Assembly: GCA_014338405.1 (NCBI GenBank)
Contig: JTDE01002499.1
Coordinates: 37,679 to 101,678, forward strand
Reading direction: 5' to 3'
DNA length: 64,000 nucleotides
From: Paragonimus skrjabini miyazakii
Taxonomy: Eukaryota; Platyhelminthes; Trematoda; Plagiorchiida; Troglotrematidae
Shown: positions 37,095 through 48,035 of the stretch, piece by piece
How the letters are laid out: every line of letters begins with the position of its first letter
How positions within the stretch are numbered: position 1 is the stretch's first letter
Notes under the pieces: generated by a model
What the model was told of the DNA's origin: nothing
Database searches by the model: none
The model's input: only the letters and a program-made list of their open reading frames with translations
Translations under genes and position numbers: made by a program

Positions 37095-37954
37095 TGGCCA
37101 CTTTGAAGTAGTACTGATACGAATGGTAGGTATACGGTTTTTTTCAATACATGCACACGTCAGTTTGCTTAATCAAGCCAAAACCATCAGTGAATCAACG
37201 GACTGGTGTGGCGTTTTGTACAGCATTTTTTACCTCAATTCAATTCAATTCAATTCACATGACAGGTGACGGCCAGGAGCCAGAGTGTCCAGATTCTTGC
37301 GTCGATAAGCCCGGGGCCTTCAACGCTTCGACTTCAAGTTTTCTGATTTCACGTGAGGTATCCACTCTCGACCACTCTACAACAGAGGAAAAGAGCACCA
37401 ACTAGAGTATATTTTTATAGAACTGTTGCTACTACTACTGGGGAATCACACACACATGAGAACGCTTCAGCTTGCGAACTGAAGATTTGCATCCATATCC
37501 ATCAACGTTCAGCCATACTTACTACCGCATACGTCTCAACGTCGATCCGCGTCAGGGCCTATCTGTACATACATCTAACATTATGTATCCGCTACTACTC
37601 ACGTTCTCTGCAAGCCAGCACATGTGGTACGTCTGCATTCGTATAGGCTTGCATACAAGGAGTCGCTGATCCAGGTTTATTCCTGCCCCCGAATAGCTCA
37701 TGCTTAACGTAATTAGTTCGCGACAGTGAAGCAGAGGTTGTTAGTATGTTCGTGTTAGGTGCGAATCGCTGCTGACCGACTAGAAATTGGGTATAGTGGA
37801 ATAGCCCACGAACATTGGGGGAGGTGGATGCATTCCATTTCATAAATATGAGACGGTAAGAGAGAAGAGAAATGTGTATATATACACCTACTTAGTTACC
37901 TCACAAGTTTCATTGTTCGTTGCAGTTTTCACTTTCATCAAATTCTCATGTACA
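37095..37954. other. HPRT upstream region
   Basis: 860 bp between the HPRT ATG and the Gypsy 5' LTR. The HPRT reading frame stays open without a Met upstream of 37094 to a TGA near 37173, so a splice or transcription start may lie there. No TATA box is evident at a fixed distance. The short open frames in this interval have no recognisable content. Confidence 0.6.
37236..37256. repeat. (CAATT)4 microsatellite
   Basis: CAATT is repeated four times, about 140 bp upstream of the HPRT start codon. Confidence 0.9.
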
Positions 37955-38336
37955 TGTAGGGTTTCCATTATTTTGTACTTCCGTTTGCTAACATTGTGTA
38001 ACTGCTGCATCAGACCACATTGTATATTTTTGTTTGACTAGAGTAGAAACATCAGCGCTACACGTTTTCGGCGAAGCTCTGCTACACGTGCTTGCCGGTT
38101 TTTCCTACAACGCCTGTGGCCGCCATCCAGTTTAAAATATCCTATTTTTTGGATTAACTTTCGGTTCTGTTACTTCGCACCCTCAGCTACACTTGGAACA
38201 ATCCGAATACTTTTCAGCGTCATTAGACGCCTCACGAATACTATCAATCTTGGTGTGTCCAGACCTTGACGTCACTCGTTATTTTTGTATCGAGAATTAT
38301 TGTAGTTCAAGTATTCCAGGTTACACGACCGACTAT
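37955..38336 (+). repeat. 5' LTR of the Gypsy element, interrupted; its tail lies at 39876-39904
   Basis: Begins TGTAG and shares about 330 bp with the 3' LTR at 53743-54074, up to the shared end TTGTAGTTCA (38309). The remaining U5 bases run to 38336, where the DUF4806 unit intervenes. The LTR resumes at 39876 and ends CTACTACA just before the primer-binding site. Confidence 0.75.
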
Positions 38337-38543
38337 TGAGTGGTTATCTACAGACTATCGAGTGACTATTGACCGTATTAGGAGTGACTATCGAGTGCGG
38401 TAACTGTGCACCTGGTAGTCACTCGATAGTCGGTAAAGGGGACATTTTTCTTAGCCCCTATTTCGTTACGAACAGCTTTCGGCACTGTTCCTGCATCCCG
38501 TCGTTAACGAGCACACCGTACTTGCCAGCTTAATCCCCAGGAT

Positions 38544-38563
38544 ATATGGTGATATCACCATAT
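38544..38563. repeat. Perfect 20-bp palindrome
   Basis: ATATGGTGATATCACCATAT is its own reverse complement. It lies about 80 bp past the stop codon of the DUF4806 gene, within the inserted unit. Confidence 0.85.
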
Positions 38564-38641
38564 CGGGAAAATAGTAAAAGACGAATTGGAAATGGAAAAA
38601 ATTTGTGCGAACGTGATTAAATGTACGACATTAATGACGAC

Positions 38642-39640
38642 TTATTCGTCCGTTACATTTTCACTTGGTTTTCTTTCCTGGGATACTTTTTTCCTCGCAT
38701 TCCTTACCCAAAGTCGTACTTTTCCTTTGACAACTGCATAAGACAATCCAGCGAACAGATGTTTCATACTGGTTTCTGTAACGTACGGAAGTCATTTGGT
38801 TAACCAACAACTTACCAACGAGTACGGACGCAAACAGGGTTGATGCCAAAGAGAATCGATTATTTACTCCTCGCCAATTGACACTTGTGGCCAAGTCGTC
38901 TATCATGGTCAACTTCATCAAGTTGCCGATGCAGTCGGTGACAGATCTGCTGCCCAATTTGGACAGGTAGTTAACCTGATGATAGTGAATAAAGGTAGAA
39001 TATGGTTACCAGCATCAGATGCGACTCGCAGTCCTCTAGCTTCATGTTAATCATCCGGATATTCTTTACCGTCTGCAAAGGAGAACGGACGGGAAGCGTA
39101 GGAAATTTCGCAACAATTGTTTGAACTTGCGAAGCATTATGTTGGTCGCTGTCAGCGAAAAGTTCGCTTCAAGGGCCACCTCCAACGCAATCATTGTTGC
39201 ATTTTTCCAGTGTGCTCACGGTTGTCAGTGATTGATCTGTTTAATGGCTTTAAGTTTTAACAATATGCTTTACCTTCGTACACATCTTCGTCATTTCTCT
39301 TATCCTCCTGCACAGCATGCTCCTCATAGATTACAATGCAGCTTCTGGACGTGCATGGCATGTTTGAACTGGTTGGGTAATCTTCATGGACGACTCCAAC
39401 AATACGTCGGCGTCTTCTGTTGAAGCGGCGCAATGAAGTTCGAAATTTCGAACTTACCAGTGCTATCCAACAAAGCATCATCTACCGACAGGTTACTGCT
39501 ACTAATAACAGCTCCTTTCTCTCCGGAATTATGCCAGCAACATTCTTCATGCGCTAGTTTGATGAGACGGCCAATTTTCGAACGTGGGAAACCATGGAAC
39601 TTTTTCACACGACGATCACCCATCTTGCATGCCAAGTCAA
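38642..39640 (-). CDS. DUF4806-domain protein gene with micro-introns; 3' three exons clear, 5' exons tentative
   Basis: Three coding exons are well supported. About 39010-39148 includes LQTVKNIRMINMKLEDCESH (its 5' edge is 39148 or 39125). 38816-38975 begins VNYLSKLGSRSVTDCIGNLM and contains MIDDLATSVNWRGVNN. 38642-38775 ends with KVRLWVRNARKKV and a TAA stop. They join in phase across introns of 34 nt (38976-39009) and 40 nt (38776-38815). The pattern of YLSKLG, a basic NW-G-N motif and a terminal W-RNARKK is that of the DUF4806 family, whose function is unknown. Upstream, an exon starting MGDRRVKKFHGFPRSK (ATG about 39621) and ending at a GTAAGT donor near 39442 probably belongs to it. I could not find a fully in-phase path between that exon and the 3' part. 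The gene lies inside a unit embedded in an LTR (see 38326-39875). Confidence 0.65.
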
Positions 39641-39907
39641 CGTTAAAAATGGCCGTTCAAACGCAAACTCCCGCGTCATGTTTAGCTGTATGCTAGTGCG
39701 TTTAAACAAACATTTTGTAACAATCAGGCACGCTTTTAGTAATGGAGGTGAATAGTATTTATTTTATTCTTATGAAAACAGCATGCAGTTGTGTCATACG
39801 TCATGTAATGCATAAATAGTCGAATGACTAACGTAAGACTCACAATAGACACTCGATAGTTGGTCGACCGACTATGTTTGCTACTAGGGAACTGCTCTAC
39901 TACAAAT

Positions 39908-39925
39908 TAGTGAACCCGACGTGAC
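39908..39925 (+). other. Primer-binding site, tRNA-Trp type
   Basis: TAGTGAACCCGACGTGAC resembles the complement of a tRNA-Trp 3' end (TGGTGACCCCGACGTG...), the primer known for CsRn1-clade elements, with about three mismatches. It lies immediately after the LTR tail and 45 nt before the gag ATG. Confidence 0.7.
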
Positions 39926-39969
39926 AGTTTCCTTCACTTACCTTATTTTGGAAACTTTATTATCTAGAC

Positions 39970-40780
39970 ATGTCCCAGTGCGGCGGTGAAGTTGACAATG
40001 ATTTCATAGAGGAATCCATTACTATTCGACTTCCCAGGTTTGTATTTCTAATCCCCAATTTTGGTTTGGTCAGGTTGACGCTTTATTCAGAACTCACAAA
40101 TTTAAGTCACATCCTATGATATATTCATACGCAGTTCAGTCTATCCCAACTGAGATTGCTGAGGAAGTGTGTGACCTTATTAACGAAATACCTTCTGAAT
40201 GCCCATACGACACCTTAAAAGGAGCCTTGATAAATAAAAGTGGACTGTCTGAGCAGAAGTTAGACCAGCTGTTTTCCAATATCGAACTGGGTGGTCATAA
40301 ACCGTCGCAACTACTCCGACACATAGAACAGCTGCTTGAACTCCAAAAATGGACGATTCTATTTTTCGACAACTTTAGTTGAAACACCTGTCTCCGTCTA
40401 ACCGCGAAGTACTGACATCATTTAATTCCACCGTCCCCATTATGGAATTATCTGACGCTGCAGATAAGATGCTGAGAGCTAACCCATCTTCCCAACTGGC
40501 TCCTTCCACTTTCCCAACCCTACCTCGGAAACAAAATGACGCACTTACCGCACAAATTGCTACACTCACAACGCAGATGCAGCAGATGATGAACCATATT
40601 TCTCGTCAGAGTCGGTCATTATCGAGTGTGCGTCCATTCAACCGCCAGCGTTCACATACACCTAACAGGAATACATCATTTTGTTGGTACCACCAGAACT
40701 GTGGTCAGCGTGCAAGGAAGTGTAACCAGGCATGCTTCTTCAAAACCACTCCTTCGGAAAACGCACTGGTCAGTCAGTAA
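39970..40780 (+). pseudogene. Gypsy gag remnant with CHCC zinc motif
   Basis: Starts ATG TCC CAG TGC near 39970, shifts frame near 40040, continues as IYSYAVQSIPTEIAEEVCDL from 40116 to a stop at 40380, then resumes in another frame to 40780. The 3' part has CWYHQNCGQRARKCNQAC, matching the Cys-His-Cys-Cys gag finger of the CsRn1 clade rather than the usual CCHC knuckle. It precedes protease in a shifted frame. Confidence 0.8.
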
Positions 40781-40789
40781 CGGCGACGT

Positions 40790-41200
40790 ATGTCGCTGGC
40801 TTAATCCCAATATGTCGCTTATTTTGCATATCAGATATGTCTACTGGTATCAGATTTCTCATCGATATCGGAGCCAAAGTGAGTGTAATTCCATGGCGAG
40901 CGGAAAAATTCCCCCACTTAATTCACCCGCCCTGCAGGTTGCTAATGGAAGTGGAATAGCAACATACAGCACACGCACACTCACGCTGTATCTAGGATTG
41001 CGACGTCAATTTCGATGGATTTTCGTTATTGTAGACGTTCAGAATGCTAATATCGGTGCTGATTTCCTGTCAATTTTCGGACTTAGCGTTGATGTGCAAC
41101 GAAAGAATCTCCTGGATTGCACGACGTTGTTAACGGTGCACAGCACACAGTTCAAGATTAATGCCATAGGTCTACGTTCCCTCATATCCGAGACTGCACC
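40790..41200 (+). pseudogene. Gypsy aspartic protease remnant
   Basis: STGIRFLIDIGAKVSVIP at about 40840-40895 corresponds to the retropepsin active site D-T-G-A; here the Thr is Ile. A frame change follows, and the flap-distal part GADFLSIFGLSVDVQ lies in the overlapping frame (40626-41384). It links gag to reverse transcriptase. Confidence 0.75.
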
Positions 41201-41262
41201 ACGATTTTCTGCGTTGTTCCAAATTTTTCCAAAGCTTACAACTCCTTTGTACGACCCCCTAA

Positions 41263-42404
41263 AAGTTAAACATGAAGTAGTTCACCACATCAACACTACG
41301 GGCCGTCCTGTTACCGCTCGACCGCATCGACCTCCGCCCGCAAAGCTGAAGACTGCTAAAGCTGAATTTGATCACATGTTGTAGCTGGGTATTATCCGGC
41401 CGTCAAACAGTTGTTGGTCCGCCCCGTTGCATATGGTCCCTAAACCGTCAGGCGACTGGCGTCCATGCGGTGAGTTCCGTGCACTCAACAGCGTCACAAC
41501 CCCCGATCGTTATCCAATTCCCCATATTCATGACTTTTCTATAATTATCGATACCAAAACCGTATTTTCCAAAACTGATTTAGTGCGCGCTTGGTCTTTT
41601 TGAGTTTCTCAGAATGTCATTTGGTTTACGTAACGCTGCCCAAACGTTTCAACGTTTTATGGATCGAGTTACCCGAGGTTTTGATGTTGCTTATGTTTAT
41701 CTTGATGATACGTTGATTGCTAGTCGAGGTCATTGTGAACATGAACAACACCTCCGCTTATTATTCTAACATTTCGTCCAATTTGGAATCACTATTAATC
41801 TATCGAAGTGTGTACTCGGTGTTGATTCACCGGAATTTTTAGGAAACATATTCAATTCCAAGGGCGTCCGACCGCTGGACACAAAAGCCAAAGCGTTACA
41901 AGATTTCCCCCTTCTCGATTCAATTAAAAACTAACGTTTCATCGGTGTGATCAACTATTATCGTCGTTTCATACCACACTATTCACACGTTCTGCATCAG
42001 TTGACCGACTTTCTACGTGGTCCAAAAAAGGCGTTGTTTTGAATGGCCAAGCAGTGCATGCATTTAAAACTGGAAAAAAAACACTTGGCGCAACCATTGC
42101 CTTGTCTCATTTCAATACCGACCTTAACATTCGATTGTTTCTCTCAACCGATGCCTCAGCAACCGCAGTGGGAGGAGTTCTGCAACAGATTTTTAACGGG
42201 GAATTACAACCCCACTCGTTTTCCTCTCAGAAGCTGCCCCCTGCACAAGCTAACTATAGTACGTTTGGCAGAGAACTACTCGTGATATACCTGTCGATTC
42301 AGCATTCCTGTCATTCGGTTGAAGGGCGATTTGTCACTGTTCTGACGGACCACAAACCACTTGTCTACGCGCTCAACTCCTCACCGAACAAAGTCCCCCC
42401 GTGA
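41263..42404 (+). pseudogene. Gypsy reverse transcriptase and RNase H remnant
   Basis: RT motifs in order: WSAPLHMVPKPSGDWRPCG at about 41420, RYPIPHIHDF at 41510, RNAAQTFQRFMDRV at 41630, and the catalytic YVYLDDTLIAS at 41690. Then come LSKCVLGV and NYYRRFIPHYS. RNase H follows with LSTDASATAVGGVL (42130) and NYSTFGRELL (42250), then TDHKPLVYALNS. In-frame stops near 41382, 41602 and 41768 and frameshifts near 41590 and 42040 inactivate it. Confidence 0.88.
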
Positions 42405-42429
42405 AATCCGTCATTTTGATTTCATCGCA

Positions 42430-43085
42430 CAATTCACTACGGATATCCGCCACATTCCAGGATCTGCCAACGTCATCGCCGACGCCCTTTCCAGACTATA
42501 TATTGATGCGGTTTCAACTTCATCAGAGATGAGCCTGGAGAAACTGGCAGAAACACAGTTGAACGACGAAGAGCCATCTCATCCAGAGACATTTTTATCT
42601 CTCCGGCTGTCCATGGCTACCCTTCCTCACTCTCATTCCACTATCCTGTGCGACGTATCTACTCCCATTCCGCGACATTTCTTCCCAATAGATTGTCGGA
42701 TACCCTTGTTCGACTTCCTACACTCGCTTTCACGTTCCCGAGTACGCGCCACTCTCAAGCTCATTTTTCAACGTTACGTAAGGCCCAGTATGAAGCACGA
42801 TATACGCATTTGAGCAAAATCCTGTTCACATTGTCAAAGTAGCAAGATCCATCATCACATTGTCTCCGCACATCGCCATTTCCTCACAACGAAGTCACGT
42901 TTCTGTCACATTTGGAAATTGTTGGTCCTCTACCTCCTTCCGATAGAAGAACATTTCTGTTCACATGTGTTGAATGTTTCACTCGTTGGCCGGTGGCTAT
43001 TTCCATATCAGACACTACTAGTGTTACAGTTACCCGGACGTTTCTGCTCCACTGGGTTGCTAACTTCGGTGTACCTTCAATACTT
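42430..43085 (+). pseudogene. Gypsy integrase, N-terminal part
   Basis: The HFDFIAQFTTDIRHIPGSAN linker is followed by a degraded zinc-binding region (42690-42870) and the start of the catalytic core, VGPLPPSDRRTFLFTCVECF, to VANFGVPS at about 43080. The first catalytic Asp before VGPLPPS is Glu here (LEIVGP). The frame then leaves integrase exactly where the rest of the domain is found 4.8 kb downstream. Confidence 0.8.
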
Positions 43086-44143
43086 CAAGTTCAAGTTCAA
43101 TTTTCACACGACTAAATGGCCGTTGCCAATCGCTCGTTCAAAAAATTTGCACCAGAATGCCAGACAACAGCACCCAGAGCAGCGACTGTCTCATTAAAGA
43201 AGGATTCACGGACATTTCAGGTTCCACTTTTCGATTGCCAATCCCGTTTTGGTTTTTGAGTAATCTTTATGAGCAAGTGCAATGAGGGAAGAGTGAATGA
43301 GAGAAAAATAATCGCAAACTCTAACGACTGTTTACGTACATGATAATTGGTGCAAGCTTTCTTTTCACTACAAGGGACCTCAGCCATGGTGGAAGCATCA
43401 GCGAACCCTCTAGTTACAACTCCAACGCCATCTCCACTTGAATAGGATCACTAGAATAGCACATTTCCGTGGGTATGCTGCCACAGACGTATCTGGTCCT
43501 CACCTTCCCCTAACAGCGCAGGCAATCAACCAATTAGGGAGGCTTTTCTTAAACAACCAGTAACTCTATCAACCCGCTACTCCATAACAAAACTTGTAAA
43601 AAATTGAACTGGTCACCTGCAACTCACAGTGTTATAAACAGACCTCCATTAGCCTGATTCTATCTCTGGCACAAGCCAAGATCCCTCAGTCATAACCAAT
43701 TTTACTCTGCACCCCATTTTTGTTTTCACGACGGCACCTAGTTTTGGTGTCATGCGTAGCGTTTTTGTGACTGAATGAAGTTTTTTGGGTCAAGTTGGTT
43801 TGACCTCTCTGTCACACTGATAGACAGCCTGAGACTCAGGAGTGAGGTGGAGTGTAGCTAGTGGGGAGAGAATTGCTTCAAACCCACAGCCCCCCAATAG
43901 ACAGCGGTGTTGGAGTGATTGTAGGATGCTGTATTTGCCACTCGTGGTTTCACCGCTCCCGGTATGCAGGCGACGATGTGTAAACGCTCTAACAGTTTGG
44001 TCTCTGATTGAAGGTTCCCAATTTGTGCCTAGCAGACATCCCAACCATATGAAAACGTCGCGATACGTGAGACCGGAAAAAAGGAATGTTCGTATAGACT
44101 TGAGAGGTTCACAGGTTGATAGATTACCATTTTGAGAAATGCA

Positions 44144-44977
44144 TCAATACCAACGCCCAGAAAACATTGGAGTGATGCCATCCGACCAGCCTCCACCCTC
44201 AACCTGAAAACCTATGTTCCCCACTCCACCGGGTACTTCAAGGGGTTCAGAGCTTCCAGTTACCATTTGGCACTTTGCGGCATTCAATGGAAGGTCCCGT
44301 TTAAGAGACCACTCTGCTACCGTCTTCAGATCCTGCGTTAATGTGGCACGATTTGAAGACCCTGCTATCTTAACATCATCGGCGAATACGAAGCACGGGT
44401 TTCTAAGCCCACTTACTAGATCATTTACGAACAGTAAAAACATGAGAGGACCCAAAACGGATCCTTGATGGACGCTACCATCGGCTGTGCTTACCTCAGA
44501 GAATCCGGTTTCAACCTTCACTTAAAAACCCTGTTGCACAAGAAATCTTCTACCCAGTCAGTCCCTATATTGGAGATACCAAACCATTTCATTTTGTGGA
44601 TGAGAACGGCGATTCACTGACTCGAGGGCTCTGCTGATATCTAAGTATCGAACCTCCACTTTCCGGCCTTCGTCCAACCGTTTCGTGACCTCATACATTA
44701 AATACAAGAGGTTGGATAGACACGATATCTTTTTCCGTGCAATACTAAGAAAGCCGTTTTCAACAAGGTACAACACAACCTTGTCCCTAATTAGCCGTCT
44801 CAGGCATTTTCCAACTAGACTGGTCAGAATCACTGGTCTGTAATTATTTCGTTTTCCTTGTGAGCCTCCCTTATGAATAGCGACCACTGCGGCTGCGCTC
44901 CACTCATCTGGGATATTTTCCTCCCTTAAGGGAGTCGCAAACAGCTTCCTTAGTGGATGCTGAAGAACTTCCGCCAA
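44144..44977 (-). pseudogene. CR1-like reverse transcriptase (copy 2)
   Basis: NIPDEWSAAAVVAIHKGGSQ, NNYRPVILTSLVGKCLRRLI and VEVRYLDISRALESVNRR (44.9-44.6 kb) are followed by VHQGSVLGPLMFLLFVNDLV and the catalytic CFVFADDVKIAGSSN (44.46-44.37 kb). The FADD box is intact, but a frameshift near 44.55 kb breaks the protein. Confidence 0.85.
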
Positions 44978-45546
44978 TGGCTTAACAATACTCGGATGGA
45001 TAGCATCAGTTTCTGCGGAAGTTGACGGCTTAAGAGAGCCTAGGACTTTTCAAACCTCTTCCTCAATGAGAAGTCTACTGTTCATTATGCCGTTAGGTGT
45101 GAACTGCACCAGTGTTGGCGGGATCTTGTTGCCATTGTCCCTCCTGGGAAACCCCCAGAAAACTTCACGAAGGAGGTTGGCTTTTTCTGTTTCATCATTG
45201 GCTGGTTTACCCTCTTTTGTCCACGGGGCTCCTACTTCTTGCCTGCGGGCTCCCTTGGGTTGAGCGTACGAGTAATATTGCCTCGAGACTGCTGTTGCCT
45301 CGCGTACAAGGCCTGCTTCAATGCGGTCTTTTGCTAGGCATTGAGCCTTGCAGGCTGCATTCCTACAAGCTTTATACTTTAGCCAGTTACGATGACTTTA
45401 TTTTTTTAGTCATTCCAACATTTGTTTCTCTTGAAAAGCGCTCGGCGCACCGTTTGTCTCCACCAGGGCGTACGATTTCGATCTCTTCTCGGTATTAGGG
45501 GTGCAAATTGGTCCATGAGCACTGTAAGCCCATCTTTGATGATTTT

Positions 45547-46115
45547 TCACATATCTTCTAAGGAAGACTTTTCCCCCTTTGGAGCCCAAGACATGCCCGT
45601 GCCGTTTCCAAAGGCCGTTCGATATCCATTCGACCAAAATTGCGGACGAATTTTTCCAGAGGAGGCCTTTTTTGCTTGGGCTTCGAAGCTGAAAACGCAA
45701 TGGTCACTCTTTCCAAGCAGAGCCTCACTTTCCACGGTTACAATACCCTGCTCATATCGAGTAACTACTAGATCCAAAACGGATGGCGCATGCTCGTGCC
45801 GGAACCGAGTAGGGACCTGAACATGTCGACGTAACGAATGAGATTGCAACCAGTCCAGGAATATTCCTTCGGAATACCCGTCCTGGCCGTTTCATGATCA
45901 CAAGAGATGTTCGGGTGGTTGAAGTCTCCAGCTACCGCAAAGTTTGCTGAATCATTAGCTAGAGCGTTTAAGACATTTAGCAGAAACTCATCCTTGTCAC
46001 TGCCATCCAGTGGTCCCCCATAGGCGCTGCAAATAAATAGTTTCCTGTTACCCTCCTGAGTGTAACAGGAAATTGCCTGTATGTTCGGGGTGTTCAGTGA
46101 GAAGGGACCACCCAC
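45547..46115 (-). pseudogene. CR1-like apurinic endonuclease (copy 2)
   Basis: KLFICSAYGGPLDGSDKDEF and FAVAGDFNHPNISCDHE (46.0-45.9 kb) match the GDFN motif of LINE AP-endonucleases. VLDLVVTRYEQG and LLGKSDHCVFSFE (45.77-45.70 kb) match the terminal SDH motif. A frame change separates the two parts near 45.80 kb. Confidence 0.8.
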
Positions 46116-46377
46116 CGCTTGTACTGATTGCTAACCAACAGCAAGACCCTTCCACCCGCACGCCCATTCGTGCATTTCTGCCTGTAGACGGAAAAGTCCC
46201 CTGGAGGGCAGTTCCTCAAGCTACTTCCGGTTTTAGCCATATTTCAGTCACAGCTATGACATCGAAACCATTACTACGGTCCTTAAGCTCTCCCACTTGT
46301 TGCTAGTACTGCAGGCATTTCTATACCAATGCTTGAGGTTCTACTCATGCAGCATTCACCCGGATAATTTTCCTACG

Positions 46378-46662
46378 TTAGAACTCCCCTCGGGCGGAGG
46401 ACCCGAGTGGATGGCTTGTTTTTTTAGTCGCTCCTCTGTCCAACACTAAAACGTCTGGCTCCACTACTTCTTTAAGCTTTCCAACTCTTTTCACCACAGG
46501 AACCCAACCGTTTTCCTTTGGCTTCGTATCTCCATCTTCCTCCATTGTCATCGTCATTGGTCGGGCGACATCTTTAGCTGCAACCTGACTGTGATAGATT
46601 GCTCGACTTATCTTTAAGGGATTATTTGCTGGGACAACCCTTTTCACATGGGGTTTGGCCAT
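46378..46662 (-). pseudogene. CR1-like ORF1, middle region (copy 2)
   Basis: Low-complexity basic/acidic reading frame (MAKPHVKRVVPANNPLKISR onward, VPVVKRVGKLKEVVEPDVLV) between the PHD finger and the endonuclease on the same strand. It is assigned by position only; no domain is recognised. Confidence 0.4.
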
Positions 46663-47321
46663 AGTTGTTTTCGTGGTTTCTTCCGACCTTGCTTTACCGA
46701 CTGAGGCCTCCTGGCTTCCCGGTGTACTGTTGGCTTTCTGTTTCGTCTTACAGATGATACTTACCTTAGCGCAAATGATGTTCCCTTACTTATAATACGG
46801 CCTTGAATCTACCGCTACATACTACTGTCGTAATAGTTGCAGTCATTGATCAAATATTTTTAGATCTAGCATCTCTGTCATTTTCGGGTGACTGGGCTTG
46901 TCTGTCACACTGGATCAATGGAGTCACTAATACGGCCATATCCTTCTTTTGGACCCACAGCCTACCTGAAACACCACCGGCTGTTGTTTTCGGCAGTAAC
47001 TATGGCTTACTGTCATGCTCTGAGTCCACTTTGTTGTCTGGAATGAGCAGATATCTATCTCATGACAGTTCATCTACTCTGTCAGTCTTACTAAATATGT
47101 AGCCCCTTTGGGAAACTTGTATAAACTCGTTAAGTAATGGACGTGCCCGGCTTAGAGTTCCGTTTCAATGTGTTATTCGCCAGTCCGCCGATCTCCAACT
47201 CAAGAACTGCTATCTCTTTCCTCTGTTTTGCAATTACCTTCTCTATCTTACACTCCTTCCGCACGACAGTAGCTTTCAGGGCACTTCCTTTTTTATAAAT
47301 GTCCCAATGGTTTTCAAAATT

Positions 47322-47531
47322 CTATAGTAATTGTGAGAAGACTCCCGACAATGAACAGCAATGAGAGCAGACCCACTTCAACTGTTTATGTTGTCTACAC
47401 AACCTTACTGTAACCTCGGTCAGTTTGGAGCACCGGCTGTGATAACACTTTTCACAGTTATCGCACTGGATACCCTGAGTAACCAGCTGACGACACCTGC
47501 AGTTCCCGCAGTTAGAACTCAGGTCATCCAT
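47322..47531 (-). pseudogene. CR1-like ORF1, PHD-type zinc finger (copy 2)
   Basis: NCGNCRCRQLVTQGIQCDNC, then CYHSRCSKLTE and LKWVCSHCC give a Cys4-His-Cys3 PHD-like arrangement at residues about 8-60. CR1-clade ORF1 proteins with PHD fingers are known; the role is thought to be in nucleic-acid or chromatin contact. The reading frame stops soon after. Confidence 0.72.
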
Positions 47532-47560
47532 AGCAAGAACTTATTTAACTAACCTGTTTT

Positions 47561-47678
47561 AAAACTGGAATACAATACAGCGGTGCGACACTATTCAAAA
47601 GTGAGTTATACAGTAATACAAAACTGGAATGCAACACGGCGATGCAACAATACACAAAAGTGAGTTATACAATAACAA
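47561..47678. repeat. Two tandem 59-bp units
   Basis: AAAACTGGAATACAATACAG at 47561 recurs as AAAACTGGAATGCAACACGG at 47620, and both units end in AAAAGTGAGTTATACA. The tandem lies just upstream of the ORF1 of LINE copy 2 on its sense strand, so it may be a repeated 5' UTR unit. Confidence 0.75.
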
Positions 47679-47867
47679 AAGCAAAATACTATAATAAAAA
47701 ACCATGCAGTCTAAGGAGATACACTATTGCAGTCCTACATTTACCTTATATGACTAAGAACGAACCCAAACCAGATTAACAACCGAAAATTTAATTGGCA
47801 CGAGACAACCTGAACCAGGTTCGAAACTCCCGCACAATGTTGTTTACTAGCTTACCTGCTTACCAGT

Positions 47868-48035
47868 TACCACCGATCGAGGTTCGTAATTCCAATGCAG
47901 GCTCTTCTGTGATATGACGTGTATTCCTGTCTGCGAACACATCAAAACGACCGCATATCAACACTCTCCTAATGGTACAGTGGAACTTTATCACCGACAA
48001 CTGAAAGCATCACTAATCGCCCAGTTTTCAGTTCA
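47868..48035 (+). pseudogene. Gypsy integrase, catalytic core middle
   Basis: TTDRGS, a TAA stop, then FQCRLFCDM, HIKTTAYQHSPNGTVELYHR and QLKASLIAQ. This holds the second catalytic Asp (TTDRG) and the catalytic Glu (GTVELYHR), and continues the domain cut at 43085. It is an island of plus-strand Gypsy sequence between two minus-strand LINEs, which proves the nesting. Confidence 0.88.

Larger units (their letters stand above)
38326..39875. mobile_element. 1.5-kb unit carrying the DUF4806 gene, inserted in the U5 end of a Gypsy 5' LTR
   Basis: The 11-mer CGACCGACTAT occurs at both edges (38326-38336 and 39865-39875), as a target-site duplication would. The edges also carry inverted sequence: CGACCGACTATTGAGTG on the left against the complement CGACCAACTATCGAGTG on the right (15 of 17). 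The dodecamer GACTATCGAGTG recurs at 38353 and 38386 and inverted at 38420 and 39850. The LTR body ends just to the left, and the LTR tail CTACTACA plus the primer-binding site lie just to the right, so this unit interrupts the retroelement. No transposase is recognisable. Its only gene has introns, so it is not a retrocopy. The exact termini are uncertain. Confidence 0.55.
43090..47860 (-). mobile_element. CR1-like LINE inserted in Gypsy integrase (copy 2)
   Basis: Minus-strand order is a PHD-type ORF1, an AP-endonuclease, a reverse transcriptase and about 1 kb of 3' sequence. It separates two adjoining codon blocks of the Gypsy integrase. All parts carry stops or frameshifts. The 3' kilobase (43.09-44.13 kb) includes an 84-codon open stretch at 43790-44044 that I do not recognise. 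Confidence 0.75.

Noticed and set aside
37237..37260. CAATT repeats as a regulatory array for HPRT
   Set aside because: Four perfect units are better explained as a microsatellite.
37151..37669. Open frames upstream of HPRT on the plus strand
   Set aside because: Short, overlapping in several frames, and containing a pentanucleotide microsatellite; no motif or splice support.
43790..44044. 84-codon minus frame as a host gene
   Set aside because: It lies inside the 3' kilobase of the inserted CR1-like LINE and has no start or splice context.
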